Assembly: GCF_011761475.1 (NCBI RefSeq)
Contig: NZ_JAASRS010000001.1
Location: forward strand, 372,001 to 436,000
Direction: 5' to 3'
From: Saccharococcus thermophilus
GTDB taxonomy: Bacteria; Bacillota; Bacilli; Bacillales; Anoxybacillaceae
Length of the DNA: 64,000 nt
Shown: positions 21,298-29,939 of the stretch, piece after piece
Layout: every line of letters starts with the position of its first letter
Numbering within the stretch: position 1 is the stretch's first letter
Program-made: the position numbers and the translations under genes
The notes under the pieces: model-generated
The model's database searches: none
What the model was told of the DNA's origin: nothing
What the model saw: only the letters and a program-made list of their open reading frames with translations

Positions 21298-21786
21298 CTA
21301 TTCGACCGTAAACGTAATCGTCGCTTTCGCGTTTGGCCAGTTTTTATCCGCAAGCCACCATTCGAGCGTGTAATGGCCCGGCGGCAAATCGGTAAACGTT
21401 TCCTTAAAAACGAGCGCTTCCCCTTGTTTTAACGGACGTTCTTCATAAATTTGCGTAAACAATTTTCCTTCGCTGAACTGCTTCACTTTTTTGCCGTCAC
21501 GATACAAAATGTAATCATATTTTTTCCCGCTGGTAAATGTCACTATCTGCATGCGTTCGGTTTGATTTTTTACTTTAAACGTCACGACGTATTTTCCATC
21601 TTTTTTCTCGTACGTTAATGACGGTTCGAGCGCCCCGGCGATCATCCCTCGCTCTACTTGCGATTTTGCTCGTGAAACATCATCTTTTGCCTTTGGCCGT
21701 TCCTCTCCATTGCCCGAAAAAAGCATACCGATTGCCGTCACCCCCACAGCGAGGCCTATTAGCCCGATGATCCGTCCTTTTCCCAA
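21298..21786 (-). CDS. BsuPI-domain protein (intracellular proteinase inhibitor-like)
   Basis: About 162 aa. A hydrophobic N-terminal segment (residues about 5-22) is followed by a beta-rich domain with YVVTFKVKNQTERMQIVTFT, GKKYDYILYRDGKKV and LPPGHYTLEWWL, the pattern of the BsuPI family, whose founder inhibits the intracellular serine protease of Bacillus subtilis. This copy appears to be exported or membrane-bound, so its partner may differ. I chose TTG at 21786 because GGAGTG lies just upstream and the longer frame runs through unrelated AT-rich sequence. Confidence 0.75.
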   Translation of the reverse strand: MGKGRIIGLIGLAVGVTAIGMLFSGNGEERPKAKDDVSRAKSQVERGMIAGALEPSLTYEKKDGKYVVTFKVKNQTERMQIVTFTSGKKYDYILYRDGKKVKQFSEGKLFTQIYEERPLKQGEALVFKETFTDLPPGHYTLEWWLADKNWPNAKATITFTVE

Positions 21787-22083
21787 CGTTGTCCACTCCT
21801 TTCTATTATAGTCGTTCCCATTTTTCATCTTGTTACAAGAAACAAAAAAATTATGAAAAAAATCCTTGTCCTCCTTGATATTTCTGGTATATATGCCCGA
21901 TTTGTCTAATAAAATGTTACAAATTGAACAACAACGAGAGTGTTTGAGGTGGGGATCGTTCCATAACAGCACGGATGCATGCTCGAGATGTTTCCAAAAT
22001 GCACAAGTAGAAGTGGTTTTCATCATCCACGAGGCGAGTCTCATTTCACACTCCTCACATCCAACTTAGGGAGGGCGAGTGGT

Positions 22084-22347
22084 GTGCACGATTACATCAA
22101 AGAGCGTACGATCAAGATTGGAAAGTACATCGTGGAGACGAGGAAAACCGTTCGCGTGATCGCGAAAGAGTTCGGTGTTTCCAAAAGCACAGTTCACAAA
22201 GATTTAACCGAGCGGCTCCCGGAAATTAATCCGGAGCTGGCCCAGGAAGTCAAACAAATTCTCGATTATCATAAATCCATTCGTCATTTACGCGGAGGAG
22301 AAGCGACGAAGAAAAAGTACAAAAAACAAGCCGTTAAAAACAATTAA
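22084..22347 (+). CDS. spoIIID: Stage III sporulation protein D, mother-cell transcription factor
   Basis: DNA-binding regulator that tunes SigE-dependent genes and sigK. The helix-turn-helix is in VRVIAKEFGVSKSTVHKDLT and the basic tail in HLRGGEATKKKYKK. GTG 22084 gives the conserved start MHDYIKERTIKIGKYIVET and follows AGGGAGGGCGAG. 87 aa. It lies next to mbl as in Bacillus. About 300 bp upstream, to 21787, hold no other gene that I can support. Confidence 0.97.
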   Translation: MHDYIKERTIKIGKYIVETRKTVRVIAKEFGVSKSTVHKDLTERLPEINPELAQEVKQILDYHKSIRHLRGGEATKKKYKKQAVKNN

Positions 22348-22392
22348 CTTTTTTTCCTTGCGGTCTGCCTTTGTGATAAAAATAGTATCATT

Positions 22393-22428
22393 CTCCTAAT
22401 CAAATATGGTAAAATAATCAATTAGGAG
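22393..22428 (+). promoter_or_regulatory. Extended -10 promoter of mbl inside an inverted repeat
   Basis: CTCCTAAT (22393-22400) and ATTAGGAG (22421-22428) are perfect 8-bp inverted arms that enclose TGGTAAAAT, a TGn extended -10. The arrangement looks like an operator over a promoter; the regulator is unknown. Confidence 0.45.
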
Positions 22429-22459
22429 TAATTTGAGGGCAGAGGCAAGGAGGATCTAT

Positions 22460-23461
22460 ATGTTTTCTAGAGATATTGGCATTGACCTGGGCACGGCGAA
22501 CGTACTCATTTTTGTCAGAGGAAAAGGAATTGTGCTCAATGAGCCGTCCGTCGTCGCGATTGATAAAAACACGAACAGGGTGCTCGCTGTCGGCGAAGAA
22601 GCAAGGCGAATGGTAGGACGTACTCCTGGGAATATCGTTGCCATTCGGCCGCTCAAAGACGGGGTAATTGCTGATTTCGACATTACGGAAGCGATGTTGA
22701 AACACTTTTTAAGCAAGCTCGATGTCAAAGGCTTTTTCGCCAAACCGCGCATTTTAATTTGTTGCCCGACCAACACGACATCGGTAGAACGGAAAGCGAT
22801 CAAAGAGGCAGCGGAAAAAAGCGGCGGCAAAAAAGTGTACTTGGAGGAAGAGCCAAAAGTAGCGGCCATTGGCGCAGGAATGGACATTTTCCAGCCGTGC
22901 GGAAACATGGTGGTGGATATCGGCGGTGGCACGACCGATGTGGCGGTTCTCTCCATGGGAGACATTGTCACCGCCTCCTCCATTAAAATGGCTGGGGACA
23001 AGTTCGATATGGAAATTTTGAATTATATCAAACGGGAATATAAGCTGCTCATCGGCGAACGGACCGCGGAAGAAATCAAGATCAAAGTCGCAACTGTATT
23101 CCCAGGCGCACGTGACGAAGAAATTGAAGTTCGCGGTCGTGACCTTGTCACAGGACTGCCGCGCACGATTGCGATCCGCTCCGCGGAAATTGAAAAGGCG
23201 CTGCGCGAGCCAGTGGCGATGATTGTACAAGCTGCCAAAAGCGTACTAGAGCGCACCCCGCCGGAACTGTCGGCTGATATTATTGACCGTGGCGTCATTT
23301 TAACGGGCGGCGGCGCGCTGTTGCACGGCATCGACCAATTGCTCGCCGAAGAGCTGAAAGTGCCGGTGTTTATTGCGGAAAATCCGATGGACTGCGTCGC
23401 GCTCGGAACGGGGATCATGCTTGAAAACATCGACCGCGCTCCAGGACAGCAGCTCGTGTAA
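22460..23461 (+). CDS. mbl: MreB-like cell shape protein Mbl
   Basis: Actin-like ATPase that moves with the elongation machinery and guides lateral wall synthesis. Phosphate and adenosine motifs are visible: DIGIDLGTANVLIFV, VVDIGGGTTDVAVLS and GVILTGGGALLHGIDQLL. 333 aa, typical. ATG 22460 has AAGGAGG 6-7 nt upstream. Position after spoIIID distinguishes Mbl from MreB and MreBH. Confidence 0.96.
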   Translation: MFSRDIGIDLGTANVLIFVRGKGIVLNEPSVVAIDKNTNRVLAVGEEARRMVGRTPGNIVAIRPLKDGVIADFDITEAMLKHFLSKLDVKGFFAKPRILICCPTNTTSVERKAIKEAAEKSGGKKVYLEEEPKVAAIGAGMDIFQPCGNMVVDIGGGTTDVAVLSMGDIVTASSIKMAGDKFDMEILNYIKREYKLLIGERTAEEIKIKVATVFPGARDEEIEVRGRDLVTGLPRTIAIRSAEIEKALREPVAMIVQAAKSVLERTPPELSADIIDRGVILTGGGALLHGIDQLLAEELKVPVFIAENPMDCVALGTGIMLENIDRAPGQQLV

Positions 23462-23478
23462 CGAGATTGGGAAACAAG

Positions 23479-23520
23479 ACGAATAGCTACCGTTAGGAAA
23501 TGGTACCTATTCGTTTCTTT
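23479..23520 (+). terminator. Terminator of mbl
   Basis: ACGAATAGCTACC pairs with GGTACCTATTCGT with one mismatch, then a T-rich tract. TATAAT at 23534-23539, just beyond, is a likely -10 for flhO. Confidence 0.8.
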
Positions 23521-23576
23521 GGCTTTATTGTCTTATAATGATAGTAAAATGCCACCAATAAGCGAGGTGACTGTCC

Positions 23577-24413
23577 TTGTTGCGGGGATTGTATACAGCG
23601 GCGAGCGGCATGCTGACGCAGCAGCGCCGCGTGGAAATGTTAACGAACAACATCGCCAACGCCAATACGCCTGGGTATAAAGCCGACCAAGCGGCATTGC
23701 GCGCGTTTCCCGAACTGCTCCTTTCCCGTTTGGACGAAGAGACCGTACCGGCAAAACCACCGCGTTCGTTTCCATTGCAGCCGGCGGTCGGGTCGTTCAA
23801 CACAGGGGTTTACATGCAGGAGCTGATTCCAAACTTTAGCCAAGGCGACATAAAAAAAACGGGGCAGCCGACCGACATCGCCTTAGTCAACGGAACGCTT
23901 CCGGTTGACGCGGCGACGGGACAGCGAGGCGCGCTCTTTTTCGTCGTGCAAAATGAAAACGGCGACATCCGCTACACAAGAAACGGCAATTTCACCATCA
24001 ATCCGCAAGGGTTTCTCACGACAAACGACGGCTGGTACGTATTAGATGAAAACGGCCGGCGCATCCAGCTGCCAAGCACGAATTTCACCGTCAGCGCCGA
24101 CGGGACGATCACTGTGGCCAACCGCCGCATTGCGAGAATCAACATCGCGTTTGCCGCCAATCCGAATACGCTCGTGAAAGAAGGAAACGGCCTATTCCGC
24201 AGCAATAACGGCACACTGCCGAGCGCGCTTGGCAATCCAAACGTGACCTATACACTCAAACAAGGCTTTATCGAACGCTCGAATGTCGATCTGGACCGCA
24301 CTATGACGGAGCTTTTGTCCGCGTACCGTGCCTTTGAAGCGAACCAAAAAATTGTACAAGCCTATGACCGAAGCATGGATAAAGCCGTCAACGAAATCGG
24401 CCGTCTGAAATAA
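23577..24413 (+). CDS. flhO: Flagellar hook-basal body protein FlhO
   Basis: FlgG/FlgF-like rod protein. The N-terminal motif QRRVEMLTNNIANANTPGYK and the C-terminal AFEANQKIVQAYDRSMDKAVNEIG are typical, with a beta-rich middle. Starts with TTG (23577, or the adjacent TTG at 23580), AGGTG lying about 10 nt upstream. 278 aa. It forms a pair with flhP 19 bp downstream, apart from the main flagellar cluster, as in Bacillus. Confidence 0.92.
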   Translation: MLRGLYTAASGMLTQQRRVEMLTNNIANANTPGYKADQAALRAFPELLLSRLDEETVPAKPPRSFPLQPAVGSFNTGVYMQELIPNFSQGDIKKTGQPTDIALVNGTLPVDAATGQRGALFFVVQNENGDIRYTRNGNFTINPQGFLTTNDGWYVLDENGRRIQLPSTNFTVSADGTITVANRRIARINIAFAANPNTLVKEGNGLFRSNNGTLPSALGNPNVTYTLKQGFIERSNVDLDRTMTELLSAYRAFEANQKIVQAYDRSMDKAVNEIGRLK

Positions 24414-24432
24414 CAATGAGGGGGACATGCAT

Positions 24433-25284
24433 GTGTTACGATCGATGCTTACCGCCGCCAATACGATGAATCAGCTCCAGAAGCAGCTCGATGTCATCAG
24501 CAACAACATTGCCAACAGCGACACGACCGGCTTTAAACGGCGCGACACGAATTTCGCCGAGCTGCTCGCCCAGCAGTTTAACGATTTGCCGAATGACAGC
24601 GCCAACCGCCTGACGCCACCCGGCGTGCGCTTCGGCGTCGGCGCGCGCCTTGCCGAGACAAATGTCGTGTTAACGCAAGGGGCGCTGACGCAAACGGGCC
24701 GCGCTTTAGACGTGGCGCTGACAAAGGAAGACCAGTTTTTTCGCGTCCTTCTCCATGGCGAAAACGGCGCACAGGAGATCGGCTATACAAGAGCGGGGGC
24801 GTTTTACTTAACGCCGTCCACCGCAACCCCCAATGAGTGGATGCTGGTCACGAGCGACGGCAACCCGGTGCTCGACGAAAACAACCGACCGATTTTGCTT
24901 CCGGACGGCTTTAAAGACATCCGCATTTCCAATAACGGCACGCTGACGGCTACCGCTCCCGATGGCCGCGTCCTGGCACGCGCCAATCTCGGAATTACGA
25001 CGATGCTGCGGCCGCAGCTGTTGCAGTCGGCGGGAGACAACGTATTTACGCTTCCGAATTTGAACGCGTTAAACGTCAATGCCGCCGATGTGGCGGTCAA
25101 CATGACCGGCAATGCGCGCGCGCAAATCGCCATGACACAAGGGGCGCTCGAGCGGTCGAACGTCGACCTTGGTACGGAAATGACCGACATGATGATCGCT
25201 GAACGCGCGTATCAGCTCAACGCCCGCGCCATTTCGCTTTCCGAGCAAATGCTCGGCTTGATTAACGGAATCCGTTCCTCATAA
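24433..25284 (+). CDS. flhP: Flagellar hook-basal body protein FlhP
   Basis: Second rod-type protein: LQKQLDVISNNIANSDTTGF at the N-terminus and QGALERSNVDLGTEMTDMMI at the C-terminus. I chose GTG at 24433, which has GAGGGGG about 9 nt upstream; the ATG at 24427 is only 2-3 nt from that site. About 283 aa. Confidence 0.9.
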   Translation: MLRSMLTAANTMNQLQKQLDVISNNIANSDTTGFKRRDTNFAELLAQQFNDLPNDSANRLTPPGVRFGVGARLAETNVVLTQGALTQTGRALDVALTKEDQFFRVLLHGENGAQEIGYTRAGAFYLTPSTATPNEWMLVTSDGNPVLDENNRPILLPDGFKDIRISNNGTLTATAPDGRVLARANLGITTMLRPQLLQSAGDNVFTLPNLNALNVNAADVAVNMTGNARAQIAMTQGALERSNVDLGTEMTDMMIAERAYQLNARAISLSEQMLGLINGIRSS

Positions 25285-25296
25285 GGAGACATTCAT

Positions 25297-25572
25297 ATGA
25301 ATGAACAACAGCGCGAGGAAAACCGAGAATCAAAAGAAAAAGTGCAGAAAGATGAAACGCGGACCGAACGGCGCTTCCGTTTCCAACGCACCCGTCTCAT
25401 CCCGATTTGGCTGCGGTTGATTATTGTTGCCGTGCTGATGGCGATCAGCCTTGCCGCCGGAGCGATGATCGGCTATGGCGCCATCGGCGGCCGAAACCCG
25501 TTCGAGGTGTTCCAACGCTCCACATGGCAACATATCATCGACTTCGTCGAAAAAGGCACGCAGCGCAAATAA
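25297..25572 (+). CDS. Small EpuA-like membrane protein
   Basis: 91 aa: a charged N-terminal half (residues 1-38, many Glu/Arg/Lys), one membrane helix in LIIVAVLMAISLAAGAMIGY, and a short tail NPFEVFQRSTWQHIIDFVEK. This layout and its place between flhP and fabZ match the EpuA family, often mislabelled RNA polymerase subunit beta. Function unknown. AAGGAG precedes the ATG. Confidence 0.65.
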   Translation: MNEQQREENRESKEKVQKDETRTERRFRFQRTRLIPIWLRLIIVAVLMAISLAAGAMIGYGAIGGRNPFEVFQRSTWQHIIDFVEKGTQRK

Positions 25573-25634
25573 CGATCGTTGGGAGGCGGCTGCCTTCCTT
25601 TTCTGCATCACCGTAACCGAAAGGAGGTATACAT

Positions 25635-26072
25635 ATGCTCGACATTCAACAAATTCAAGCGATCATTCCGCACCGCTATCCGTTTTTATTAGTGGACCGC
25701 ATCCTGGAAATCGAAGAAGGAAAACGCGCCGTCGGCATCAAAAACGTCAGCGCCAACGAAGCGTTTTTCGCCGGCCATTTTCCTGAATATCCCGTCATGC
25801 CTGGCGTCTTAATCGTTGAGGCGTTGGCCCAAGTCGGCGCGGTCGCGATGCTGAAAAAAGAAGAAAACCGCGGACGCCTCGCCTTTTTCACCGGCATCGA
25901 CAACTGCCGCTTTAAAAAGCAAGTCAAACCAGGCGACCAGCTCCGCCTCGAAGTCGAAATCATCCGCGCCCGCGGCACGATCGGCAAAGGCAAAGGTGTC
26001 GCTACCGTTGACGGCGAACTCGTCTGCGAAACAGAGCTGATGTTTGCCCTTGGCGATAAGCAAGGCGAATGA
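25635..26072 (+). CDS. fabZ: 3-hydroxyacyl-ACP dehydratase FabZ
   Basis: Dehydrates 3-hydroxyacyl-ACP in fatty acid elongation. Catalytic His48 in [12 protein letters not shown] and Glu62 in [12 protein letters not shown] are present. [13 protein letters not shown] at the N-terminus is the family start. 145 aa, AAGGAGG precedes the ATG. Monocistronic by appearance, with a terminator directly after it. Confidence 0.96.
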   Translation: MLDIQQIQAIIPHRYPFLLVDRILEIEEGKRAVGIKNVSANEAFFAGHFPEYPVMPGVLIVEALAQVGAVAMLKKEENRGRLAFFTGIDNCRFKKQVKPGDQLRLEVEIIRARGTIGKGKGVATVDGELVCETELMFALGDKQGE

Positions 26073-26078
26073 AACGAA

Positions 26079-26118
26079 GCTCTCCTTTCACCGATGAAAG
26101 GAGAGCCTGTTTGTTTTG
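26079..26118 (+). terminator. Terminator of fabZ
   Basis: GCTCTCCTTTCA pairs with TGAAAGGAGAGC; the tail is T-rich but interrupted by Gs. Confidence 0.8.
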
Positions 26119-26155
26119 TGTATGGTAAAATAAACGTCAAGAAGGAGGTGAGACA

Positions 26156-26512
26156 ATGGAACGGTTGATGGAACAAATTCTTTTTGAGTTAAAAGAAATG
26201 CGGGTGGACCTAAACGAAGTAAAACAAAGCCAAAAGCAGCTGGAGTCCGATGTCCGCACGCTACAGGAGGCGGCTGCCGAACTACAGGAGGGACAAGCGC
26301 GGGTCGAACAAACGATCGGCAGGCTTTCACAAAGCATCATTGACAGCTTAGCTCCTTATTTTGACCAAATTACCCAGCATATCGATGAACGGTATGAAGA
26401 GATCCATGACAAATTACATTAACACGAGCGGATGATCGAAACCCTCTCCTATCGTTCCCTCTCCCAAGAAACCGAACTCAAAGACCTCAAACGAATGATG
26501 CAACATTCCTGA
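26156..26512 (+). pseudogene. Coiled-coil protein with a premature stop codon
   Basis: An open frame of 88 codons (26156-26422) with a good ribosome site (AAGGAGGTGA) encodes a charged coiled coil such as VKQSQKQLESDVRTLQEA. After the TAA at 26420 the same frame continues for 29 codons (HERMIETLSYRSLSQETELK) to a TGA at 26510 with the same composition. The TAA is therefore probably a nonsense mutation, for instance from CAA or GAA. Whether the short product is made and works is unknown. No assigned function. Confidence 0.55.
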
Positions 26513-26603
26513 TCAAATGCATGAAATTCTCCTTTCTGGGAAACATAAGCAAGGACCGGTCTTTACATAAAGGTCACAATATTCACAGAAAGGAGAAACA
26601 ACA

Positions 26604-26999
26604 ATGAAGAAAAAATGGCTTTTATTGAAGCTGTTTTGCGCGTTCGTCGCCATGATGGTTGCGGCAGGCTGCAACCTAAACAATGACAATCAAAATCCGC
26701 CGCCGCCAAACAACAACGTTGACCGAAATAACAACATCGATCGAAATGACAACTTCAATCGGAATAACAAAAATAACATCAACGATAAGGATATGAACCC
26801 GGCGGACGATATTAATCAAAGAGATGACGCCAACAACAAGAATAAAGGCGATTTGAACGACAATAAAAACAATCGCCTGATGCCGGGCAACGACACGAAC
26901 AACGGACCTGGCGACGATGAAAACGATAGAGTTCCTGATCGCGAAGATCCAATCGAAGACCCAAAAGATACAAGAGATAAAGATAACAAAGACGAATAA
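26604..26999 (+). CDS. Putative Asn/Asp-rich lipoprotein
   Basis: 131 aa with a lipoprotein signal: positive start, hydrophobic core and lipobox VAAGC at about residue 23. The mature part is almost all Asn, Asp, Lys, Arg and Pro, with short repeats such as NVDRNNNIDRNDNFNRNN, and no recognised domain. It is likely disordered and surface-anchored. GAAAGGAG precedes the ATG. It has its own terminator and could bind cations or serve in spores; that is a guess. Confidence 0.65.
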   Translation: MKKKWLLLKLFCAFVAMMVAAGCNLNNDNQNPPPPNNNVDRNNNIDRNDNFNRNNKNNINDKDMNPADDINQRDDANNKNKGDLNDNKNNRLMPGNDTNNGPGDDENDRVPDREDPIEDPKDTRDKDNKDE

Positions 27000-27001
27000 G
27001 G

Positions 27002-27042
27002 AAAAAGGTTGCCTCAACGAACAAATGGGGCAACCTTTTTCT
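27002..27042 (+). terminator. Terminator after the Asn/Asp-rich lipoprotein gene
   Basis: AAAAAGGTTGCC pairs with GGCAACCTTTTT, ending in Ts. Confidence 0.9.
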
Positions 27043-27218
27043 GTTTATAACGGACAAAAATGGTGATTTTTTCATCGCTCCATCGTTGCAACCAAGGCGT
27101 TTCTGTGATGGAGGAAATGATGACCAACGGATTTTGTCTAGATATATCGATTGGTATCGTTTATAATGAGTACGGTATTATATTTGGCAGCTATTTTTTA
27201 GGAGGTACAATTACCATC

Positions 27219-27275
27219 ATGGAAGAAACCATCAGCCTGCGTGAACTATTCGCCCGGACACCGACTTGTCCATGA
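27219..27275 (+). pseudogene. 5' stub of a Wzz/YwqC-like polysaccharide regulator gene
   Basis: After a TATAAT box (27162-27167) and a strong GGAGGT site, ATG 27219 begins MEETISLRELF, the usual opening of the YwqC/Wzz-type chain-length and kinase-modulator proteins of Bacillus capsule loci. The match ends after about 11 residues and a stop follows at 27275. The next ~55 bases have an open frame that ends FSRLFYRK, perhaps the tail of another gene of the same locus. Promoter and start survive while the body of the gene is gone. Based on a short match, so moderate confidence. Confidence 0.5.
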
Positions 27276-27328
27276 AAGACGGCCAAAAGCGCTGGGCGGA
27301 CTATTTAGCCGACTATTTTATCGCAAAT

Positions 27329-27366
27329 AAAAGCGTACCCCGCAAATATTGGAGGTACGCTTTTTC
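27329..27366. terminator. Bidirectional terminator
   Basis: AAAAGCGTACC pairs with GGTACGCTTTT, with A and T runs on opposite sides. It separates the Wzz stub from the convergent LCP gene. Confidence 0.88.
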
Positions 27367-27368
27367 CA

Positions 27369-28301
27369 TTACGACGTGGTTTTCAGCTCCAAATGTTCTT
27401 TTAATTTATTCGAAATGGCGAGCCGCTCCTTCTCCGGAACAAGCAAGTAGTAAATGCCATTAATTTTCGTCCCCTGTCCGGTAATATGCAGCTGCTCGAT
27501 GTGCTGGCGGGCGTCTTTGTAATTCGCCTGAATCTCTTTCATCTCGTCAAACGTTAAGTTTGTTTTAATATTTTTCCCAATCGCCGCTAACACATCGCTA
27601 TAATTAGCGAGCGACGAAAAGCTTGCTCCTTTTTCGATGATCGCTTGAATAATTTGCTTCTGCCGATCCTGACGGCCAAAATCCCCGCGCGGGTCTTCTT
27701 TGCGCATGCGCGAATATTTGAGCGCTTTGTCGCCATCTAGCGTAATTTTTCCTTTCGGGAAGGTCGTCCCCTCATACGTAAACGCAAACGGGTTGTCCAC
27801 CGTCACTCCGCCGACCGCATTGACAATGTCGCGGAAGCTTTCCATATTGACCTTAATATAATAATCAATCGGAATATCCAAAAAATGTTCGACGGTCGCC
27901 ATCGTCATCTCCACCCCGCCAAACGCATAGGAGTGGTTGATTTTATCTTTCGTTCCTTTGCCAACAATTTCCGTTCTTGTGTCGCGTGGAACGCTGACCA
28001 TTTCTATGGATTTTTTATTCGGATTGACCGTCATCACAATTAATGAATCGGCGCGGCCGCGATCTCCTTTCCGCTCATCCACCCCGATGAGCAAAATTGA
28101 AATCGGCGTCTTCTTCTCAAACGATACCTCATCATTTCGCTTCTCCGATTTCCAGTTCACATCTTCATGCATTTGATTCAATGTCTGTTTGACGTTGTGA
28201 TACACTGAATAGGCGAATGCTCCCGTACCAATGAGAAGTACGGCGACAATCCCGCCGATCCAGCGCAGCCATTTTTTCTTTTTTCGACGTTTTGCTCTCA
28301 T
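27369..28301 (-). CDS. LytR-CpsA-Psr (LCP) family ligase, TagU-like
   Basis: Membrane enzyme that attaches teichoic acid or capsule polymer to peptidoglycan. A basic start RAKRRKKKKW is followed by one membrane helix, then the LCP domain with ILLIGVDERKGDRGRADSLI, VSVPRDTRTEI, DKINHSYAFGG and YSRMRKEDPRGDFGRQDRQ, which hold the Asp and Arg residues that bind the polyprenyl pyrophosphate. I chose ATG 28301 after AAAGGAAGG. 310 aa. Its place next to the Wzz stub suggests a capsule role. Confidence 0.92.
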   Translation of the reverse strand: MRAKRRKKKKWLRWIGGIVAVLLIGTGAFAYSVYHNVKQTLNQMHEDVNWKSEKRNDEVSFEKKTPISILLIGVDERKGDRGRADSLIVMTVNPNKKSIEMVSVPRDTRTEIVGKGTKDKINHSYAFGGVEMTMATVEHFLDIPIDYYIKVNMESFRDIVNAVGGVTVDNPFAFTYEGTTFPKGKITLDGDKALKYSRMRKEDPRGDFGRQDRQKQIIQAIIEKGASFSSLANYSDVLAAIGKNIKTNLTFDEMKEIQANYKDARQHIEQLHITGQGTKINGIYYLLVPEKERLAISNKLKEHLELKTTS

Positions 28302-28309
28302 GTGTAACC

Positions 28310-28540
28310 TTCCTTTTAGTATCAAATTTGCATGCAACTATTAAGATTATAGAGTGTTTTTTTTTGCTATACAACTAGAAGAGATACAATAATTAGTAAT
28401 TTTTTATATAGTAACCATAATTTTACTAAAAAACATAAAAAGATATTCCTAATTATACAAAATGCACTAATGATAGTATCGCTTTTTATGTTAACATAAT
28501 TTAGTTAGATCGAATAACAAGGAGGAGCGGGGCTGATCGT
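28310..28540. other. AT-rich intergenic region
   Basis: About 230 bp of very AT-rich DNA upstream of the LCP gene. It should hold the LCP promoter on the minus strand. Near its right end GGAGGAGCGG precedes an ATG at 28541 that opens a frame of only 12 codons through the GGCACCTGTCAC motif. No gene seen. Confidence 0.5.
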
Positions 28541-28543
28541 ATG

Positions 28544-28561
28544 GGCACCTGTCACTTGTCG
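28544..28561 (+). repeat. GGCACCTGTCACTTGTCG motif, copy 2 of 8
   Basis: Matches the GGTGCCTGTCACTTGTC consensus with small changes. The galE 3' fragment begins about 15 bp downstream. Confidence 0.75.
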
Positions 28562-28575
28562 AAAAAAAGCTCTTT

Positions 28576-28812
28576 ATAACCTCGGCAACGGCTTAGGCTA
28601 TTCCGTTAAAGAAGTGATGGAAACATGTGGAAAAGTCATCGACCGCAAAGCTGTCATTGAATCCACCGACCGCCGCCCGGGTGCCCCGGCGCGCCTTGTC
28701 GCCTCCTCGGAGAAGATTTGATAAGGAACTGGACTGGAAAGCGGAATATGCGCTTGAAGATATTATCTTTAATGCATGGAAGCGGCATAGTGGAAATGTG
28801 AAGGAAATACAG
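28576..28812 (+). pseudogene. galE 3'-end remnant, copy 1
   Basis: Translation gives YNLGNGLGYSVKEVME and, after a frameshift near 28715, DKELDWKAEYALEDIIFNAWKRH, the C-terminal ~75 residues of UDP-glucose 4-epimerase. The catalytic N-terminal three quarters are absent. A hairpin (AGACTCCTGCTGA with TCAGCGGGAGGCT) follows at about 28811-28849. Two other remnants at 33.2 and 37.1 kb begin at almost the same codon. Nonfunctional. Confidence 0.75.
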
Positions 28813-28864
28813 AGACTCCTGCTGAAGGAGTGTTGTCAGCGGGAGGCTGAATTGCCCGTCTTCA

Positions 28865-29875
28865 TCAATCAATCAGTGTTAAAATCCAATCTTTTAAGTC
28901 AATAATACGTAAATGTTTTGGGGACGAATCTGTACCAGTTACAATCATCGGCACTAGTGAATCTTGTTTATGAAGTCCCCCATGGCTTGCTCATCCAACA
29001 TGAGTGGGAGAGCCTTCACCGATAAATTCAAATCCTGGTTTAGCACTTGCGACAAGATAATTTCCTCGATGAGAAGTAAGCGAGCTGTACAATCGGGCCA
29101 GCGCATCCGGATATTCATCATAAAAAATCTTATTGTTCTTTACCGTAAGATTCAAAACTCCTACATCTCCTGCTAGATCCCACGATTGTTCATACTCATC
29201 CACCAATGGCCCATTCGGTTGAAAAATGAGTCTTCCCGGCCGAACTCCAGATAGGACGTGCACGGATTCTTTTTCCATCCAAGCAATGACATCCACTCTG
29301 TCGTCCTTTTGCAACGTTTTCGCGATATCCAGAAGTGGCGCACGCTCAGGATTTAATGTATAAATAAAGGCCATTCGTTCATTCATCGCAAGCACCACTT
29401 CATCCCTATCTTTCACCCCATCTTTTAATTTCTTGATTTGATAAGAACGAAGGGATTCTCTTAAATCAATTAAGGCTTTGTTCCGATCAGAGTCAATGGG
29501 AGCTTGGCCGTTGTCTCCCATGATAATCCAATAATTGTCCTTTAAAGCGTCCTCCCAAGAATCGTAGCAACCCAATATGTTTTGCAGCTGTTGGTCTACT
29601 TTGCGGATTCCCTTTATATCCATCGGGCCATTTTTATGGACGATTTTGTCCATATCAGGAAAATAAACAATGGTAAACGAAGGTAGAGAATTGGTTTCAA
29701 TAAGGTATTTTAATTCTTGGGCAGAAAATCGATCATTAAACCTAAATTTTTGCCAGAAATGCCCGTTTCGTTTCAAAGGACTGAGTTTCGAAAAGGATCC
29801 ATATGTAAACAGTCGGCTTCCTTTTGTTTTCGACTCCTTATTCCAAGAAGTGAAAAATGTCAGCAGTCTTGGCAA
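28865..29875 (-). pseudogene. Type I phosphodiesterase/nucleotide pyrophosphatase family remnant
   Basis: The open part (28991-29875) has family features: SFTIVYFPDMDKIVHKNGP, NYWIIMGDNGQAPID and a long conserved tail. An in-frame TGA at 28991 interrupts THVG-ASHGGLHKQDSLVPMI, where the metal-binding His is; the frame then continues to 28865. The N-terminal part with the first metal-site residues and nucleophile is missing, with a stop just upstream of 29875. Both ends are damaged, so it is a pseudogene. Family call from motif pattern only. Confidence 0.6.
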
Positions 29876-29939
29876 TTATAATAACGTGTTTCTTGTTCGC
29901 ATATGTTGACACGATTTGATCCATCCTTTACCTTCTATA

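Noticed and set aside
27060-27275. 71-codon frame beginning ATGGTGATTTTTTC
   Set aside because: No ribosome site, crosses the promoter of the Wzz stub, and only its last 18 codons (from 27219) make sense as protein.
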